Positions 36,935 to 46,250 of a stretch of 64,000 nucleotides of DNA are shown here, piece after piece; position 1 is the stretch's first letter; every line of letters begins with the position of its first letter. This DNA is from Pseudomonas putida (GTDB lineage Bacteria; Pseudomonadota; Gammaproteobacteria; Pseudomonadales; Pseudomonadaceae), in contig NZ_JANHLK010000014.1 of the NCBI RefSeq assembly GCF_028682635.1, positions 109,073 to 173,072 on the forward strand. The letters run 5' to 3'. Below the pieces are notes generated by a model. That model did no database searches and was not told the origin of the DNA. It saw nothing but the letters and a program-made list of their open reading frames with translations. The position numbers and the translations under genes were made by a program.

Positions 36935-37966
36935 TCAGGTGAGTGACCCGGGTGTCACCTGGCTCTCTCGGTAGGCTGTGACCCAACTCGATGGCGTCTG
37001 GCCAAACTGGCCACGGAACCAGCGGGAAAAGTCACCGGCAGAGGAAAAACCAAGCAGCTCGGCGACCTCATATAACCGGCGCTTGCTGTTGGCCAGGTAC
37101 TCTTCGGCGAGTTCGGCACGCACGGCATTGATGATGGTGGTGACGCTTTGCCCTTCCTCCGCGAGGTGCCGGTTCAGCGTGCGTCGATGCACGCCGAGGT
37201 GCTGGGCAACGCCATCGACGGAACACAGCCCGCCCGGCAACAACATCTTGACCACCTGGCGCACCCGCTGCGCCGGCTCGTCGCGCAGGTTGGCCAGCAG
37301 CAGGTCCAGGGAGCGCTTCACTTCGCGATGCAGCGTCGGGTCTGCCGCGGGAATGGCCGCGTCGAGATCGCGGGCGCGGCAAACGATGGCATTGAACTCC
37401 TGGGAAAACTCGATCGCCGTGCCCAGCACGCGGTGATGGACTTCCAGGCTGGCGGGTCGCTCGTGGGTAAAGCTGACCCTGACTGGCCGGAAAGTCTGGC
37501 CGCTGAGATTGTTCAAGGTGCGCACGATAATCCCCGTCGCCTGTTCGATCGCCTGGCGCCAAACGCCATGATGACCCTGCATGTTCACACCCATATGCAA
37601 CAGGACCAGGTCCCCGACATCTTCAAGCCGCAGCTCCACACCGGCGTTATGCAACCGGGCGTAACGCGCGCAGGACAGCAAGGCTGCGCGCAGTGTCGGC
37701 TCTTCGCGAATGAGCAGCGCCAGCATGCCGAAGTTGGACAGCTGCCTCGATTGCGCCAGCAACAGCCCGAACGCCTCATGGCCAGACAGGCGCGCCGACT
37801 CTTCCAGCAGCCAGCCGACCGAATCGCTGCTGATCATGATGTTCGGATCGGCCAGGGTACTGGCCGGCAGCTTGGCCAGGCGCAGCATGCGAAACGGGTC
37901 CAGCCCTACGGAGCGGGCCACTTGCTCATAGTGGGTCAGGCTGGCACTGCGGGTCAGGGTGTACAT
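36935..37966 (-). CDS. AraC-family regulator with arabinose-binding-like N-terminal domain (copy 1)
   Basis: 343 residues from the ATG at 37966. Residues about 15-205 form the Arabinose_bd (OruR/ArgR-like, PF12625) domain, and 235-340 a double HTH AraC domain (CSVDGVAQHLGVHRRTLNRHL and RLYEVAELLGFSSAGDFSRWFRGQFGQTPSSW). Paralogous to the regulator at 40324. Divergent from the MFS gene at 38118. One of the two AraC proteins is the obvious candidate to bind the TGTCCC repeats. Confidence 0.88.
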   Translation of the reverse strand: MYTLTRSASLTHYEQVARSVGLDPFRMLRLAKLPASTLADPNIMISSDSVGWLLEESARLSGHEAFGLLLAQSRQLSNFGMLALLIREEPTLRAALLSCARYARLHNAGVELRLEDVGDLVLLHMGVNMQGHHGVWRQAIEQATGIIVRTLNNLSGQTFRPVRVSFTHERPASLEVHHRVLGTAIEFSQEFNAIVCRARDLDAAIPAADPTLHREVKRSLDLLLANLRDEPAQRVRQVVKMLLPGGLCSVDGVAQHLGVHRRTLNRHLAEEGQSVTTIINAVRAELAEEYLANSKRRLYEVAELLGFSSAGDFSRWFRGQFGQTPSSWVTAYRESQVTPGSLT

Positions 37967-37973
37967 GCTGGGC

Positions 37974-38038
37974 TGTCCCAATTTCACAAGAATGTGTCCT
38001 GCGAAGCTTAGTGCAGGACGCCCCGCCAGAGCTACCTT
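37974..38038 (+). promoter_or_regulatory. TGTCCC direct-repeat operator and -10 upstream of MFS gene
   Basis: TGTCCC (37974-37979) and TGTCCT (37995-38000), 21 bp apart; spacer contains CACAAGAATG; TACCTT at 38033-38038 lies at the same distance as in the site at 41601. The two sites share further blocks (GAAGCT-AGTGCA, GCTACCTTCAGG). Confidence 0.72.
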
Positions 38039-38117
38039 CAGGTCACTGATAATAGTGGAGGCAGAGCCGTATTGGCCATCCGCTTTATAACAACAATAAA
38101 ACCCATGAGGAGGCTGC

Positions 38118-39443
38118 ATGGCCTTTCACCCAATCGCCGACGATGACGACGCTGGTTGCGTCAACGTTGCGCGTAGATATGCCTGGATTGTCTTTGCACT
38201 GACCTTCGGCCTGTTGATTTCCGATTACATGTCGCGCCAAGTGCTCAATGCGGTGTTCCCGCTGCTCAAGAGCGAGTGGGCACTGAGTGACGGCCAGCTC
38301 GGCCTGCTCAGTGGCATTGTCGCCCTGATGGTCGGCCTGCTGACGTTCCCGCTGTCGCTGATGGCCGACCGTTTCGGCCGGGTCAAGAGCCTGGCGCTGA
38401 TGGCGCTACTGTGGAGCCTGGCCACTTTGGGCTGCGCCTTGGCGCAGGACTACCCGCAGATGTTCATCGCCCGGTTCATGGTCGGCGTCGGCGAAGCCGC
38501 CTACGGCAGCGTGGGCATCGCGGTGGTGATTTCGGTATTCCCAAAACACATGCGCGCCACCCTGGCCAGCGCGTTCATGGCCGGCGGCTTGTTCGGCGCT
38601 GTGCTGGGCATGGCCCTGGGCGGCGCGATCGCCGCCAAGCTGGGCTGGCGCTGGTCATTTGCCGGCATGGCGTTGTTCGGCCTGTGCCTGGCGGTACTGT
38701 ATCCAATCATCGTCAAGGAAGCGCGCATTGCGCCGCAACGTGCGGCGCGGGCCCTGAACCAGGGCGCGCAGGTCCAGCGCCCGTTGCGTACCCTGTGGTC
38801 CAGCCGTTCGGTGGTGGCGACCTATTTCGGCAGTGGTTTGCAGTTGTTTGTCGGCGGCACGGTGATGGTGTGGATTCCCAGCTACCTGAACCGCTACTAC
38901 GACATGCCGACGGACAAGGCCGGCGGCCTGGCAGCGCTCATTGTGCTGTGCAGCGGTGTGGGGATGATTCTGTGCGGCATGCTCAGCGATCGGCTGTGTC
39001 GCAACTCACCGGAGCGCAAGGTCAGCCTGGCCATCGCCTTCTGCCTGGGCAGTTGCCTGCTCTTGTCGGCGGCGTTCGCGCTGCAGGCGGGGCCCGTGCA
39101 ATTGCTGTTGATTTGCCTCGGCATGCTGATTGCCACCGGGACCACGGGCCCGGCTGGCGCGATGGTCGCCAACCTGACCCATTACTCGGTACACGGCACG
39201 GCGTTTGCCACGTTGACCCTGGCCAACAACCTGCTCGGCCTGGCCCCGGGGCCATTTATTACCGGCCGGGTTTCCGACCTGATCGGCCTGCATGCCGCGT
39301 TTCAACTGGTGCCACTGGTCAGCCTCGCGGCCGCGGCGGTGTTCTTTTACGCCAAGTGTCACTACCACAAAGATATTGCCCGTTTAACGGGTGACAGCGT
39401 CGCAGCCCCTGTCAGTGACGCCGCGTTAGAGGTGAAGTTGTGA
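38118..39443 (+). CDS. MFS transporter, probable uptake of the cluster's substrate
   Basis: 441 residues with 12 helices and MFS motif A (LMADRFGRVKSLALM), of the Spinster/ACS-like class (GEAAYGSVGIAVVISVFPKHMRATLAS). AGGAGG sits just before the ATG. Its stop overlaps the start of a 34-codon ORF (GTGA), which in turn overlaps a YeiH-type gene, so three genes were once translationally coupled. Expressed from the TGTCCC-type promoter at 37974. Substrate unknown. Confidence 0.85.
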   Translation: MAFHPIADDDDAGCVNVARRYAWIVFALTFGLLISDYMSRQVLNAVFPLLKSEWALSDGQLGLLSGIVALMVGLLTFPLSLMADRFGRVKSLALMALLWSLATLGCALAQDYPQMFIARFMVGVGEAAYGSVGIAVVISVFPKHMRATLASAFMAGGLFGAVLGMALGGAIAAKLGWRWSFAGMALFGLCLAVLYPIIVKEARIAPQRAARALNQGAQVQRPLRTLWSSRSVVATYFGSGLQLFVGGTVMVWIPSYLNRYYDMPTDKAGGLAALIVLCSGVGMILCGMLSDRLCRNSPERKVSLAIAFCLGSCLLLSAAFALQAGPVQLLLICLGMLIATGTTGPAGAMVANLTHYSVHGTAFATLTLANNLLGLAPGPFITGRVSDLIGLHAAFQLVPLVSLAAAAVFFYAKCHYHKDIARLTGDSVAAPVSDAALEVKL

Positions 39444-39544
39444 GTCGTTTTTCAAGTGTTGATGTGTTTTTCGATCGCCCCTGGAACCTGATCGGCAAGC
39501 GCAAGCTGGAGCAGATGCTGATTGGCGAGGAGTCCATGCCATGA
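39440..39544 (+). CDS. 34-residue small ORF coupled to flanking genes
   Basis: The GTG at 39440 overlaps the MFS stop (GTGA) and its own stop overlaps the YeiH ATG (ATGA). Sequence SRFSSVDVFFDRPWNL followed by a charged amphipathic stretch; no known family recognised. Double coupling suggests a real small protein, or the residue of a larger gene shrunk by in-frame deletion, as the gene after it is decayed. Confidence 0.5.
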   Translation: MSRFSSVDVFFDRPWNLIGKRKLEQMLIGEESMP

Positions 39545-40192
39545 GCGCCATTGCTCGCACCCAAGCCCATACCCGCGTGCGCGAATTGGCATCGGGTTTT
39601 ATCGTCAGCCTGATCGTGGCGGCTGCCGCTTCGTTTTTGTCCGAGCACTATGGTGCGCCGCTCATGCTGTTCGCCTTGTTGCTGGGCATGGCGCTGAACT
39701 TTCTGGCGGACGAAGGCTCGTGCAAGGCCGGTGTCGAGTTTACCGCGCGTATGGTGCTGCGCATCGGCGTGGCGCTACTGGGCATGCGTATCACCCTGGA
39801 ACAAATGGCGGCGTTGGGCTGGAAGCCGATGGCGCTGGTGGTGATCCTGGTGGTGACCATCGGCGTCTCGGTGATCGCCGCCAGGCTGCTCGGCTTTGTT
39901 CGGCATGCTTACCGGTGGCGCCACCGCCATCTGCGGTGCATCGGCAGCCTTGGCCCTGGCCGCGGCGTTGCCTAACCATCCGCAGAAAGAGCGTGCGACC
40001 CTGTTCACGGTGATCGGCGTGTCGGCGTTGTCGACCCTGGCGATGATCGTCTATCCAATGATTGCTCACGGGTTATCACTGATGCTGGCCTGCATCAACA
40101 GCACCGGCTGGATCGCGCCGGCGGTGCAGGGCGGGGTCAATGAGTTCTCGCGCTGGTGCCTGGTGATTTCCATCAGTGCCCCGGGCATGCAG
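39541..40192 (+). pseudogene. YeiH family putative sulfate exporter, frameshifted and internally deleted
   Basis: The first 118 codons encode YeiH-type helices (LFALLLGMALNFLADE, RIGVALLGMRITLEQMAALGW). Near 39893-39900 the frame changes: the following family motif GMLTGGATAICGASAALALAAALP continues in the next frame. After MIVYPMIAHGLSL the middle of the protein is missing and the text resumes at the C-terminal FSRWCLVISISAPGM, then homology stops. An intact member is about 340 residues; here about 220 codons of two frames remain. Not functional. Confidence 0.85.
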
Positions 40193-40257
40193 GGCTTCAC
40201 TGGGCTGGCTCCTCGTTACAGTGAGGCTCACCACCGGTGTGACAAGCACCGGTTTTC

Positions 40258-40292
40258 GCGGCGACTGTACCAGCAGTCGCCGTTTTTTTTGT
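40258..40292 (+). terminator. Intrinsic terminator after YeiH remnant
   Basis: CGGCGACTG and CAGTCGCCG form a 9-bp stem with loop TACCAG, followed by eight T. It ends the MFS-YeiH transcript before the convergent AraC gene. Confidence 0.9.
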
Positions 40293-40323
40293 GTGCGTTG
40301 AAAGGCGGGAACAGCGCTCCCTG

Positions 40324-41337
40324 TCAGGGAGCGACCGCTTGTTTCTGCGCGCGACGCCACGCCGCTGGCGGCATGCCGAACTGGTTGATGAACCAGCGGG
40401 TGAAGGAGCTGGCCATGGAGAAGCCGAACATGTCGGCGATGCTACTCATCGAGTGGTTCGGGTTTTCCAGATAACGGAGCGCCAGGTCACGGCGCACCTC
40501 GTTGATCAGGTCGTTGAAGGCACAGCCGTCGTCTTGCAGGCGGCGTTGAAAGGTGCGCACGTTCATGCCCTGTGACAGCGCGATCTGTTCGATCGTGGCG
40601 CGGCCCATGGGCAACAGCAGGTAGATTGCCTTGCGCACTTCGAACAGCAACGAAGTGTTTACATCGCTTTGCAGCGAGTCGATGTAGTGTCTGGCATAAC
40701 TTGCCATGGCCGGGTCGGCATTGGCGTTGACCATGTCCAGACTGGCATCGGAGCAGACGATGCCGTTGAAATCGCTGCCAAACTCCAGGTTGCAGCCGAA
40801 CAGGCGCCGATGCAGATGCAGGTTCTCTGGCGGCTGGTGCATGAAGTTGACGCTGTACGGGCGCCACTGCGCGCCGAGCAGTGTCGAGCACAGGCCGAAC
40901 AGCACACCGATGACCAGTTCCGAGGCCTGGCGGCTGGGCAGCAGCGATTCGGTGACCATCTCGGCACGAATGATCACCATCCGGCCGGCTTCTTCAACGA
41001 AGATCCCCAGGGAGTCATTCATCAGATGACGATAGTGCTCCATTACCTGAAAGGCCTCACGCAGGGTGCGTTGCTGGCTGAGCAGCAGGCTGACCGCGCC
41101 GAAGTCTGAAAGCTGACGCGACTCGGCCATGCGCAGGCCGAGGGTCTGGCAACCACTGGCGACGGCAGAATCTTCCAGCAGGCGCACGGCGGAATCGATG
41201 GGTATACGGTTTTCCGGGACTCGCAGTTGAGCCTTGCTCAGCCCGACGACGGTCATGATGTCGCACGGGTTGAATCCGAGGTCCTGGGTGACTTCCAGGT
41301 ATTTGGTCAAGACGGCGGCGCGAACAAGCTTGGGCAT
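40324..41337 (-). CDS. AraC-family regulator with arabinose-binding-like N-terminal domain (copy 2)
   Basis: 337 residues, same architecture as the regulator at 36935: Arabinose_bd-type domain (about 20-205) and double HTH (ATIEQIALSQGMNVRTFQRRL, SMSSIADMFGFSMASSFTRWFINQFGMPPAAW). Unlike copy 1 it has its own TGTCCC-type promoter (41483-41546), so it may be autoregulated. Divergent from the hydrolase gene. Confidence 0.88.
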   Translation of the reverse strand: MPKLVRAAVLTKYLEVTQDLGFNPCDIMTVVGLSKAQLRVPENRIPIDSAVRLLEDSAVASGCQTLGLRMAESRQLSDFGAVSLLLSQQRTLREAFQVMEHYRHLMNDSLGIFVEEAGRMVIIRAEMVTESLLPSRQASELVIGVLFGLCSTLLGAQWRPYSVNFMHQPPENLHLHRRLFGCNLEFGSDFNGIVCSDASLDMVNANADPAMASYARHYIDSLQSDVNTSLLFEVRKAIYLLLPMGRATIEQIALSQGMNVRTFQRRLQDDGCAFNDLINEVRRDLALRYLENPNHSMSSIADMFGFSMASSFTRWFINQFGMPPAAWRRAQKQAVAP

Positions 41338-41482
41338 GTGCAGGATCTCCCTCGGCCGATGGCGGCGTTGCTTTTTTCATCGAAGGTGTTTTGCGCGGGA
41401 AGAGGGCGCTTGTGGCGGAACTGCTGGCGCCAGCGATCTTCAACCCTGGTCTGGCGTGATGCAGAGCAGGTAGCGCGGATCC

Positions 41483-41546
41483 ATTTTAGGGAGCATGGGC
41501 CCGGTGGCATGGGCATGGCGGGATAATTTCTTAGCATACTGGGACA
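41483..41546 (-). promoter_or_regulatory. TGTCCC direct-repeat operator and -10 upstream of AraC copy 2
   Basis: Minus strand TGTCCC (41546-41541) and TATCCC (41525-41520), 21 bp apart, spacer with ATGCTAAGAAAT; TAAAAT at 41488-41483 is the -10. Points toward the AraC gene at 41337. Confidence 0.72.
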
Positions 41547-41600
41547 CAGTCGAAGAGCCTGGAACGATGGCGTAAGGCGCCGCGCTGCAGGTGTTGGCGC

Positions 41601-41665
41601 TGTCCCAGTTTCACAAGATTGTGTCCCGGGAAGCTCAGTGCAGAGCACCCACACGGCGCTACCTT
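41601..41665 (+). promoter_or_regulatory. TGTCCC direct-repeat operator and -10 upstream of hydrolase
   Basis: TGTCCC at 41601-41606 and 41622-41627, exactly 21 bp apart, spacer with CACAAGATTG, TACCTT at 41660-41665. Nearly the same as the site at 37974. Confidence 0.75.
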
Positions 41666-41697
41666 CAGGCCCACAATTGATAAGATGGAGGTAGAAA

Positions 41698-42759
41698 ATG
41701 GATACGCGCACTTCAATGCGTATCGGTCAGCCGCTCGCTGCAATGGCGCCTGCGGATGCCGACGATCCTGATGCATTCAATCACTGCTTTGCCGAAGTCA
41801 ACGGCATCCGCATGCATTACATCGACGAGGGCCAGGGCCCGCTCGTCATCCTGCTGCATGGTTTCCCCTACCTCTGGTACATGTGGCGGCGCCAGATCGT
41901 GGCTTTGGCCGAGGCCGGCTTTCGGGTTGTCGTGCCCGATCAACGCGGGTTCGGGCAGTCGGACCGACCCGATGCCATCGAAGCCTATGACATGAGCCAG
42001 GCCGTCGGCGACATGGTGGGCTTGATGGCGGCCCTGGGCGAAACGTCCGCGGTCATCATTGGGCACGACCTGGGGGCCTGGGTGGCTCAAGCGTCGGCCC
42101 TGTTGCGACCGGATCTGTTCCGTGGCCTGGTGATGCTCAATACGCCGGTGCCACCGCGCGGCAAGGTCAAGCCGACCGTGGGTTTGCAGGCCATGGCGAA
42201 AGGAAGGGTCTACCACCACCTGTATTTCCAACAGCTCGACAAGCCGGATCGCGAGTTGGCCCATGATCCGCGCAAGACCTTGAGCAGCGTCTTCTATTCG
42301 ATCTCCGGCAGCGCCGTCGGCGCCGAACGCTGGCGTCTGTTCGTCGAGGCCGGTGAACCCATTCTCAATGCCTTCACCGAGCCGAAGGGGGAGTTTCCGT
42401 CCTGGTTGAGCCCGCGGTCGCTGGACTACTACGTCGCCGAGTACACACGCACGGGCTTTACCGGAGCCCTCAACTATTACCGCTGTCGTGACCGCAACTG
42501 GGAAATCACCGCGTTTCTCGACGGCGCGAAGGTCAGCCAGCCGAGCCTGTTCATCGGCGGTGCTGCCGACCCTTCCCTGGAGCCGGTTGAAATCCGCGGC
42601 CTCTACGAGCAGATGGACGCCTACCTGCCCGCACTGCGCAAAAAGGTGTTGCTACCCGGTGTAGGCCATAGCGCCGCAGAGGAAAGCCCCGCCCAGGTCA
42701 ACGAGTTGCTGCTGGAGTTTCTCGAGCAGTCGATGTCCTGTGAGCCAGCGGCACGCTAA
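41698..42759 (+). CDS. Alpha/beta hydrolase, epoxide hydrolase/dehalogenase-like
   Basis: 353 residues. HGFPYLWYMWRRQI (oxyanion HGxP motif), nucleophile Asp124 in IGHDLGAWVAQ and catalytic His in LPGVGHSAAEE. An Asp nucleophile with a HGFP motif indicates epoxide hydrolase or haloalkane dehalogenase/fluoroacetate dehalogenase chemistry rather than an esterase. GGAGG lies 6 bases before the ATG. Part of the TGTCCC regulon and convergent with the ligase operon. Confidence 0.82.
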   Translation: MDTRTSMRIGQPLAAMAPADADDPDAFNHCFAEVNGIRMHYIDEGQGPLVILLHGFPYLWYMWRRQIVALAEAGFRVVVPDQRGFGQSDRPDAIEAYDMSQAVGDMVGLMAALGETSAVIIGHDLGAWVAQASALLRPDLFRGLVMLNTPVPPRGKVKPTVGLQAMAKGRVYHHLYFQQLDKPDRELAHDPRKTLSSVFYSISGSAVGAERWRLFVEAGEPILNAFTEPKGEFPSWLSPRSLDYYVAEYTRTGFTGALNYYRCRDRNWEITAFLDGAKVSQPSLFIGGAADPSLEPVEIRGLYEQMDAYLPALRKKVLLPGVGHSAAEESPAQVNELLLEFLEQSMSCEPAAR

Positions 42760-42866
42760 GCCACTTCATGGCGTCAACGCAAAAGGCAGGGCGAACGCTA
42801 GCGGCATCTGCCGTAACGTCCGCCCTGCCTTTGCACATGGACAGGGCTGGATTTTTACCTGGCTAC

Positions 42867-44516
42867 TCAGCTGACAACCTTGACCAGCAGATGATCGCCG
42901 AACTGCTCGCGCAGACGGTTCTTCAAGACCTTGCCCGTAGCACCCAGTGGAATCGTATCGACGAAGACCACATCATCCGGCGTCCACCACTTGGCAATCT
43001 TGCCTTCATAAAAGGCCAGCAGTTCATCCCGCGTCAGGGCTGCCTGCGCTTTCCTGACGATGACCAGCAACGGCCGCTCATCCCACTTCGCATGTTTGGC
43101 CGCGATGCAGGCCGCCTGGGCGACTGACGGATGGCTCAGCGCAATGTTCTCGAGGTCGATGGAGCCTATCCACTCGCCACCCGACTTGATCACATCCTTG
43201 CTGCGATCGGTGATCTGCATGAAGCCATCGCCATCGATGGTCGCCACATCGCCGGTCGGGAACCATGTCTGGCCGGCGTGCTCGAGAAGCGGCGAGCACT
43301 CACCTTCGTTTCTGAAATAGTCGCGTACCACCCAGGGGCCACGCACCATCAGGTCACCCGACGTCGCGCCGTCCCAAGGCAGTTCCACGCCGTCCGTACC
43401 GACGATCTTCATGTCGACGCCAAACACTGCGCGGCCTTGTTTGGACTGCACGGCATTACGCTCGGCCGCGGACATGACCAGGTGCCTGGCCTTGAGGGTG
43501 CCGATGGTTCCGATCGGGCTCAACTCCGTCATCCCCCAGACGTGCAACACCGCCACGCCGAAGGTCTCCTGAAACCTGTGCAGCATGGCCGTGGGGCAGG
43601 CTGCACCGCCAATAATGGTGCGTTTCATGCTGGAGAAAGACTTGTCGGTTTGCTCCAGATGCCCCAGCAACCCTTGCCAGACTGTCGGTACGCCGGCGGA
43701 GAGGGTCACCTGCTGCGCTTCCAGCAGGTCGAACAGCGATTGGCCGTCCAGCGCAGGTCCGGGAAATACCAGCTTGGCGCCGACCATGCACGCGATGTAC
43801 GGGAGCCCCCAGGCATTGACATGGAACATGGGCACAACCGGCAGGATGACGTCCCGCGCCGAGCAGTTCAGGGCATCCGGCAGTGCGGCGGCATAGCTGT
43901 GCAATAGCGATGAGCGATGACTGTACAGGACGCCTTTCGGGTTGCCCGTGGTGCCGGAGGTGTAGCAGAGCGTACAGGCGGCTTCCTCGTCGAGATCCGG
44001 CCAGGCATAGTCGCAGGCGCCCTGTTGCAGCAGATCTTCATAGCACAGCAGGTTGTCGATACCGGCGTCCGTTGGCATGTGGGCCTGATCGGTCATGGCG
44101 ATGAACGCCTTGACCGTATGGCAGCGGCCAGCGATGAGCTTGATCAACGGCAGGAAGGTCATGTCGAAGAAGATGTATTGGTCTTCGGCATGATTGGCGA
44201 TGTAGGCCACCTGGTCTTCATGCAGGCGCGGGTTGATGGTATGCACGATGGCACCCATGCCGCCGATGCCGTAGTACAACTCCAGGTGACGATAGCCGTT
44301 CCAGGCAAGCGTTCCGATGCGGTCGGCCGGCTGCACGCCCAGGCCGGTCAGGGCGCTGGCCAACTGGCGCGCGCGACGGTGGCAGTCACGGAAGGTGTAG
44401 CGATGGATATCGCCCTCCACCCGGCGGGACACAATCTGAGTATCGCCATGATGGCGGTCGGCGTGTTCTATCAGAGAGGAAATCAACAGCTGCTTGTGCA
44501 TCATCAAGCCATGCAT
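42867..44516 (-). CDS. AMP-dependent acyl-CoA synthetase (medium/long-chain type)
   Basis: 549 residues from the ATG at 44516 (GGAG 8 bases upstream); in-frame ATGs at 44522 and 44534 are alternatives. ANL superfamily with ATP loop CYTSGTTGNPKGVLYSHR, motif VWGMTELSPIGT, hinge GDVATIDGDGFMQITDRSKDVIKSGGEWI and catalytic Lys near the end (GATGKVLKNRLRE). It activates a carboxylic acid to its CoA thioester. Third gene of the TauD2-cupin-ligase operon. Confidence 0.88.
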   Translation of the reverse strand: MHGLMMHKQLLISSLIEHADRHHGDTQIVSRRVEGDIHRYTFRDCHRRARQLASALTGLGVQPADRIGTLAWNGYRHLELYYGIGGMGAIVHTINPRLHEDQVAYIANHAEDQYIFFDMTFLPLIKLIAGRCHTVKAFIAMTDQAHMPTDAGIDNLLCYEDLLQQGACDYAWPDLDEEAACTLCYTSGTTGNPKGVLYSHRSSLLHSYAAALPDALNCSARDVILPVVPMFHVNAWGLPYIACMVGAKLVFPGPALDGQSLFDLLEAQQVTLSAGVPTVWQGLLGHLEQTDKSFSSMKRTIIGGAACPTAMLHRFQETFGVAVLHVWGMTELSPIGTIGTLKARHLVMSAAERNAVQSKQGRAVFGVDMKIVGTDGVELPWDGATSGDLMVRGPWVVRDYFRNEGECSPLLEHAGQTWFPTGDVATIDGDGFMQITDRSKDVIKSGGEWIGSIDLENIALSHPSVAQAACIAAKHAKWDERPLLVIVRKAQAALTRDELLAFYEGKIAKWWTPDDVVFVDTIPLGATGKVLKNRLREQFGDHLLVKVVS

Positions 44517-44701
44517 GGGCATCGCTCCGTTCATAAGTCTGAGATCGGGGGAGCGGACAGGCGGCCAGGGCTCTCTGTCAGATTCCACGTCAAGACCGCG
44601 AACCGGGACAGCCTGTTTTCCTCCCCTGGATGTTGGCGCTCAGGTAACCGACCCGGCTGCCCCGTGAATCGGGGCGTGCCGGGAGCGTTGCTGGAACCGG
44701 A

Positions 44702-45181
44702 TCAGTTGAATGCCGTGAGATCTTTCGGCTCGATGTCATGCAGCTCGCAATAGGCGAGGTAACGCTTGAGGCCGGACTTCCAGTTTTCCAACGCGACGAT
44801 GTTGTCGTTGTCATCGACAAACGCCAGATCGCCATTGACCTGGACCAGGGTCAGCACATAGCCGTCGCCATTGCCGGTGCTGACGACTTCCGGTGTGTGA
44901 GTCGACCCGGCCGTCTCGTAGACGATGCTGCCCGGACCTGCGACCCAGTCATGTTCCTTGTATTTCCACTGGCCTTCGAAGGTGTAGACCATCACCGTGC
45001 CCGTGTGGTGATGCTTGGGCAGCTGCATGTCGATCGGCGCCTTCATCATGACGATCCATTCGCCGCGGATCGGGTCGAGCTTGAAGTACTTGAGCAATAC
45101 GTTTTCCGCATACGGGGTAAACGGAATCCAGGGCAGGGATTCGCCATCGATGACGGCGGTGTCGACGTGTTCGTAGAGCAT
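44702..45181 (-). CDS. Cupin of the 2,4'-dihydroxyacetophenone dioxygenase (DAD) family
   Basis: 159 residues starting MLYEHVDTAV. The cupin metal motif is visible in PKHHHTGTVMVYTFEGQWKY, with a second histidine box near GSTHTPEV. The overall pattern matches the DAD/ChrR-like cupins that cleave aromatic ketones between carbonyl and carbinol carbons; the true substrate here is not known. Lies between TauD copy 2 and the acyl-CoA ligase in one operon. Confidence 0.72.
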   Translation of the reverse strand: MLYEHVDTAVIDGESLPWIPFTPYAENVLLKYFKLDPIRGEWIVMMKAPIDMQLPKHHHTGTVMVYTFEGQWKYKEHDWVAGPGSIVYETAGSTHTPEVVSTGNGDGYVLTLVQVNGDLAFVDDNDNIVALENWKSGLKRYLAYCELHDIEPKDLTAFN

Positions 45182-45287
45182 AGGTATCTCCGTTGATTGT
45201 TGTTGTGATCGGGAATTTTTCGGCGGCCGGGATCGCCCGACCCTCACGGAGGGTCGGGTGTTCTGGCAGCCTGTCAGGCAGTCAGGG

Positions 45288-46250
45288 TCAGGTCAGCGGG
45301 GTGCCCGCCAGGGTCGCGCGCAGCATCTTGCGTGGTGCATTGCCGTAGTCAGCCACCGCGTAGTGCTGGACTTGCAGGTTGTCCCACATGGCAACGGTGT
45401 TGGTGCGCCATTTCAGGCGAACCTGATATTCAGGAATGGCGGCCTGGGAGATCAGGTAGTTCATCAGATGATGAGCCTCGGGCATGAAGTCCTGGCCGTA
45501 ACGGATGTCCTCGAAGTTGAAGAAATTCGAGAAATGGGTGGTGAACGCCGAGTTGACGAACAACACCTTTTCACCCGTCTCGGGATGGGTCAGCACAACC
45601 GGGTGTTCAGCGCCGGGACTCTTCAGGGCCATCGCGTGACGTTCTTCGCGTGGCAACTGGGCGCCAAAGGTCTGCTCGGCGCCGTGCTTGGCATACAAGC
45701 CCTCGATCCGTTGCTTGATGGTGTCGGGCAGATTGTCGTAGGCCATCACCATGTTGGAAAACAGAGTGTCTCCGCCGGTTTCCGGACCCAGTTCGCAGCG
45801 CAACACCGCGCCGCGGGGCGGCGCCTTCTTGTAAGTGACATCGGCATGCCAGAGGTTCTCGCGGCTGGCCTTTTCGACATAGTTTTTAGGCTTGTTCGGA
45901 TCGAGGTTGCGGTACAGCATCAGCAGCTTGTCCGCCTCCGGATGGCTCGGCGCAAGGGGATGGGCTTCCAGTTCGCTGAATTGCGCGGCGAAATGCTGTT
46001 GCTCCATTGGAGTGATGTTCTGGTCGCGGAAGAACAGCACTTTGTGCTTGAGCCACAGCTCCCGGATTTGCGCGATCAGTTCGGGGTCCTCAGCGGCGTC
46101 GACAAGGCTGACGTTGCTGAGCTCGGCGCCGATGGCGGGCGTGCATAGCTCCACCTTGATCGAATGCTGTCGCACCGACGACCGGATGATGTTCGGTGCC
46201 GAGGGAGAGGCTGGTGAAGGGGTGTCCTGGATTTCGGCGATTTTTGTCAT
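45288..46250 (-). CDS. TauD/TfdA family 2-oxoglutarate-dependent dioxygenase (copy 2)
   Basis: 320 residues from the ATG at 46250, preceded by GGAGACAACA. His-x-Asp in NLWHADVTY, distal His in NLQVQHYAVADY, 2-oxoglutarate Arg in RKMLRATLAG. Paralogous to copy 1 over its whole length, with a 35-residue N-terminal extension rich in Ser/Pro. First gene of an operon with the cupin and the acyl-CoA ligase. Expressed from the TGTCCC-type promoter at 46345. Confidence 0.88.
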   Translation of the reverse strand: MTKIAEIQDTPSPASPSAPNIIRSSVRQHSIKVELCTPAIGAELSNVSLVDAAEDPELIAQIRELWLKHKVLFFRDQNITPMEQQHFAAQFSELEAHPLAPSHPEADKLLMLYRNLDPNKPKNYVEKASRENLWHADVTYKKAPPRGAVLRCELGPETGGDTLFSNMVMAYDNLPDTIKQRIEGLYAKHGAEQTFGAQLPREERHAMALKSPGAEHPVVLTHPETGEKVLFVNSAFTTHFSNFFNFEDIRYGQDFMPEAHHLMNYLISQAAIPEYQVRLKWRTNTVAMWDNLQVQHYAVADYGNAPRKMLRATLAGTPLT

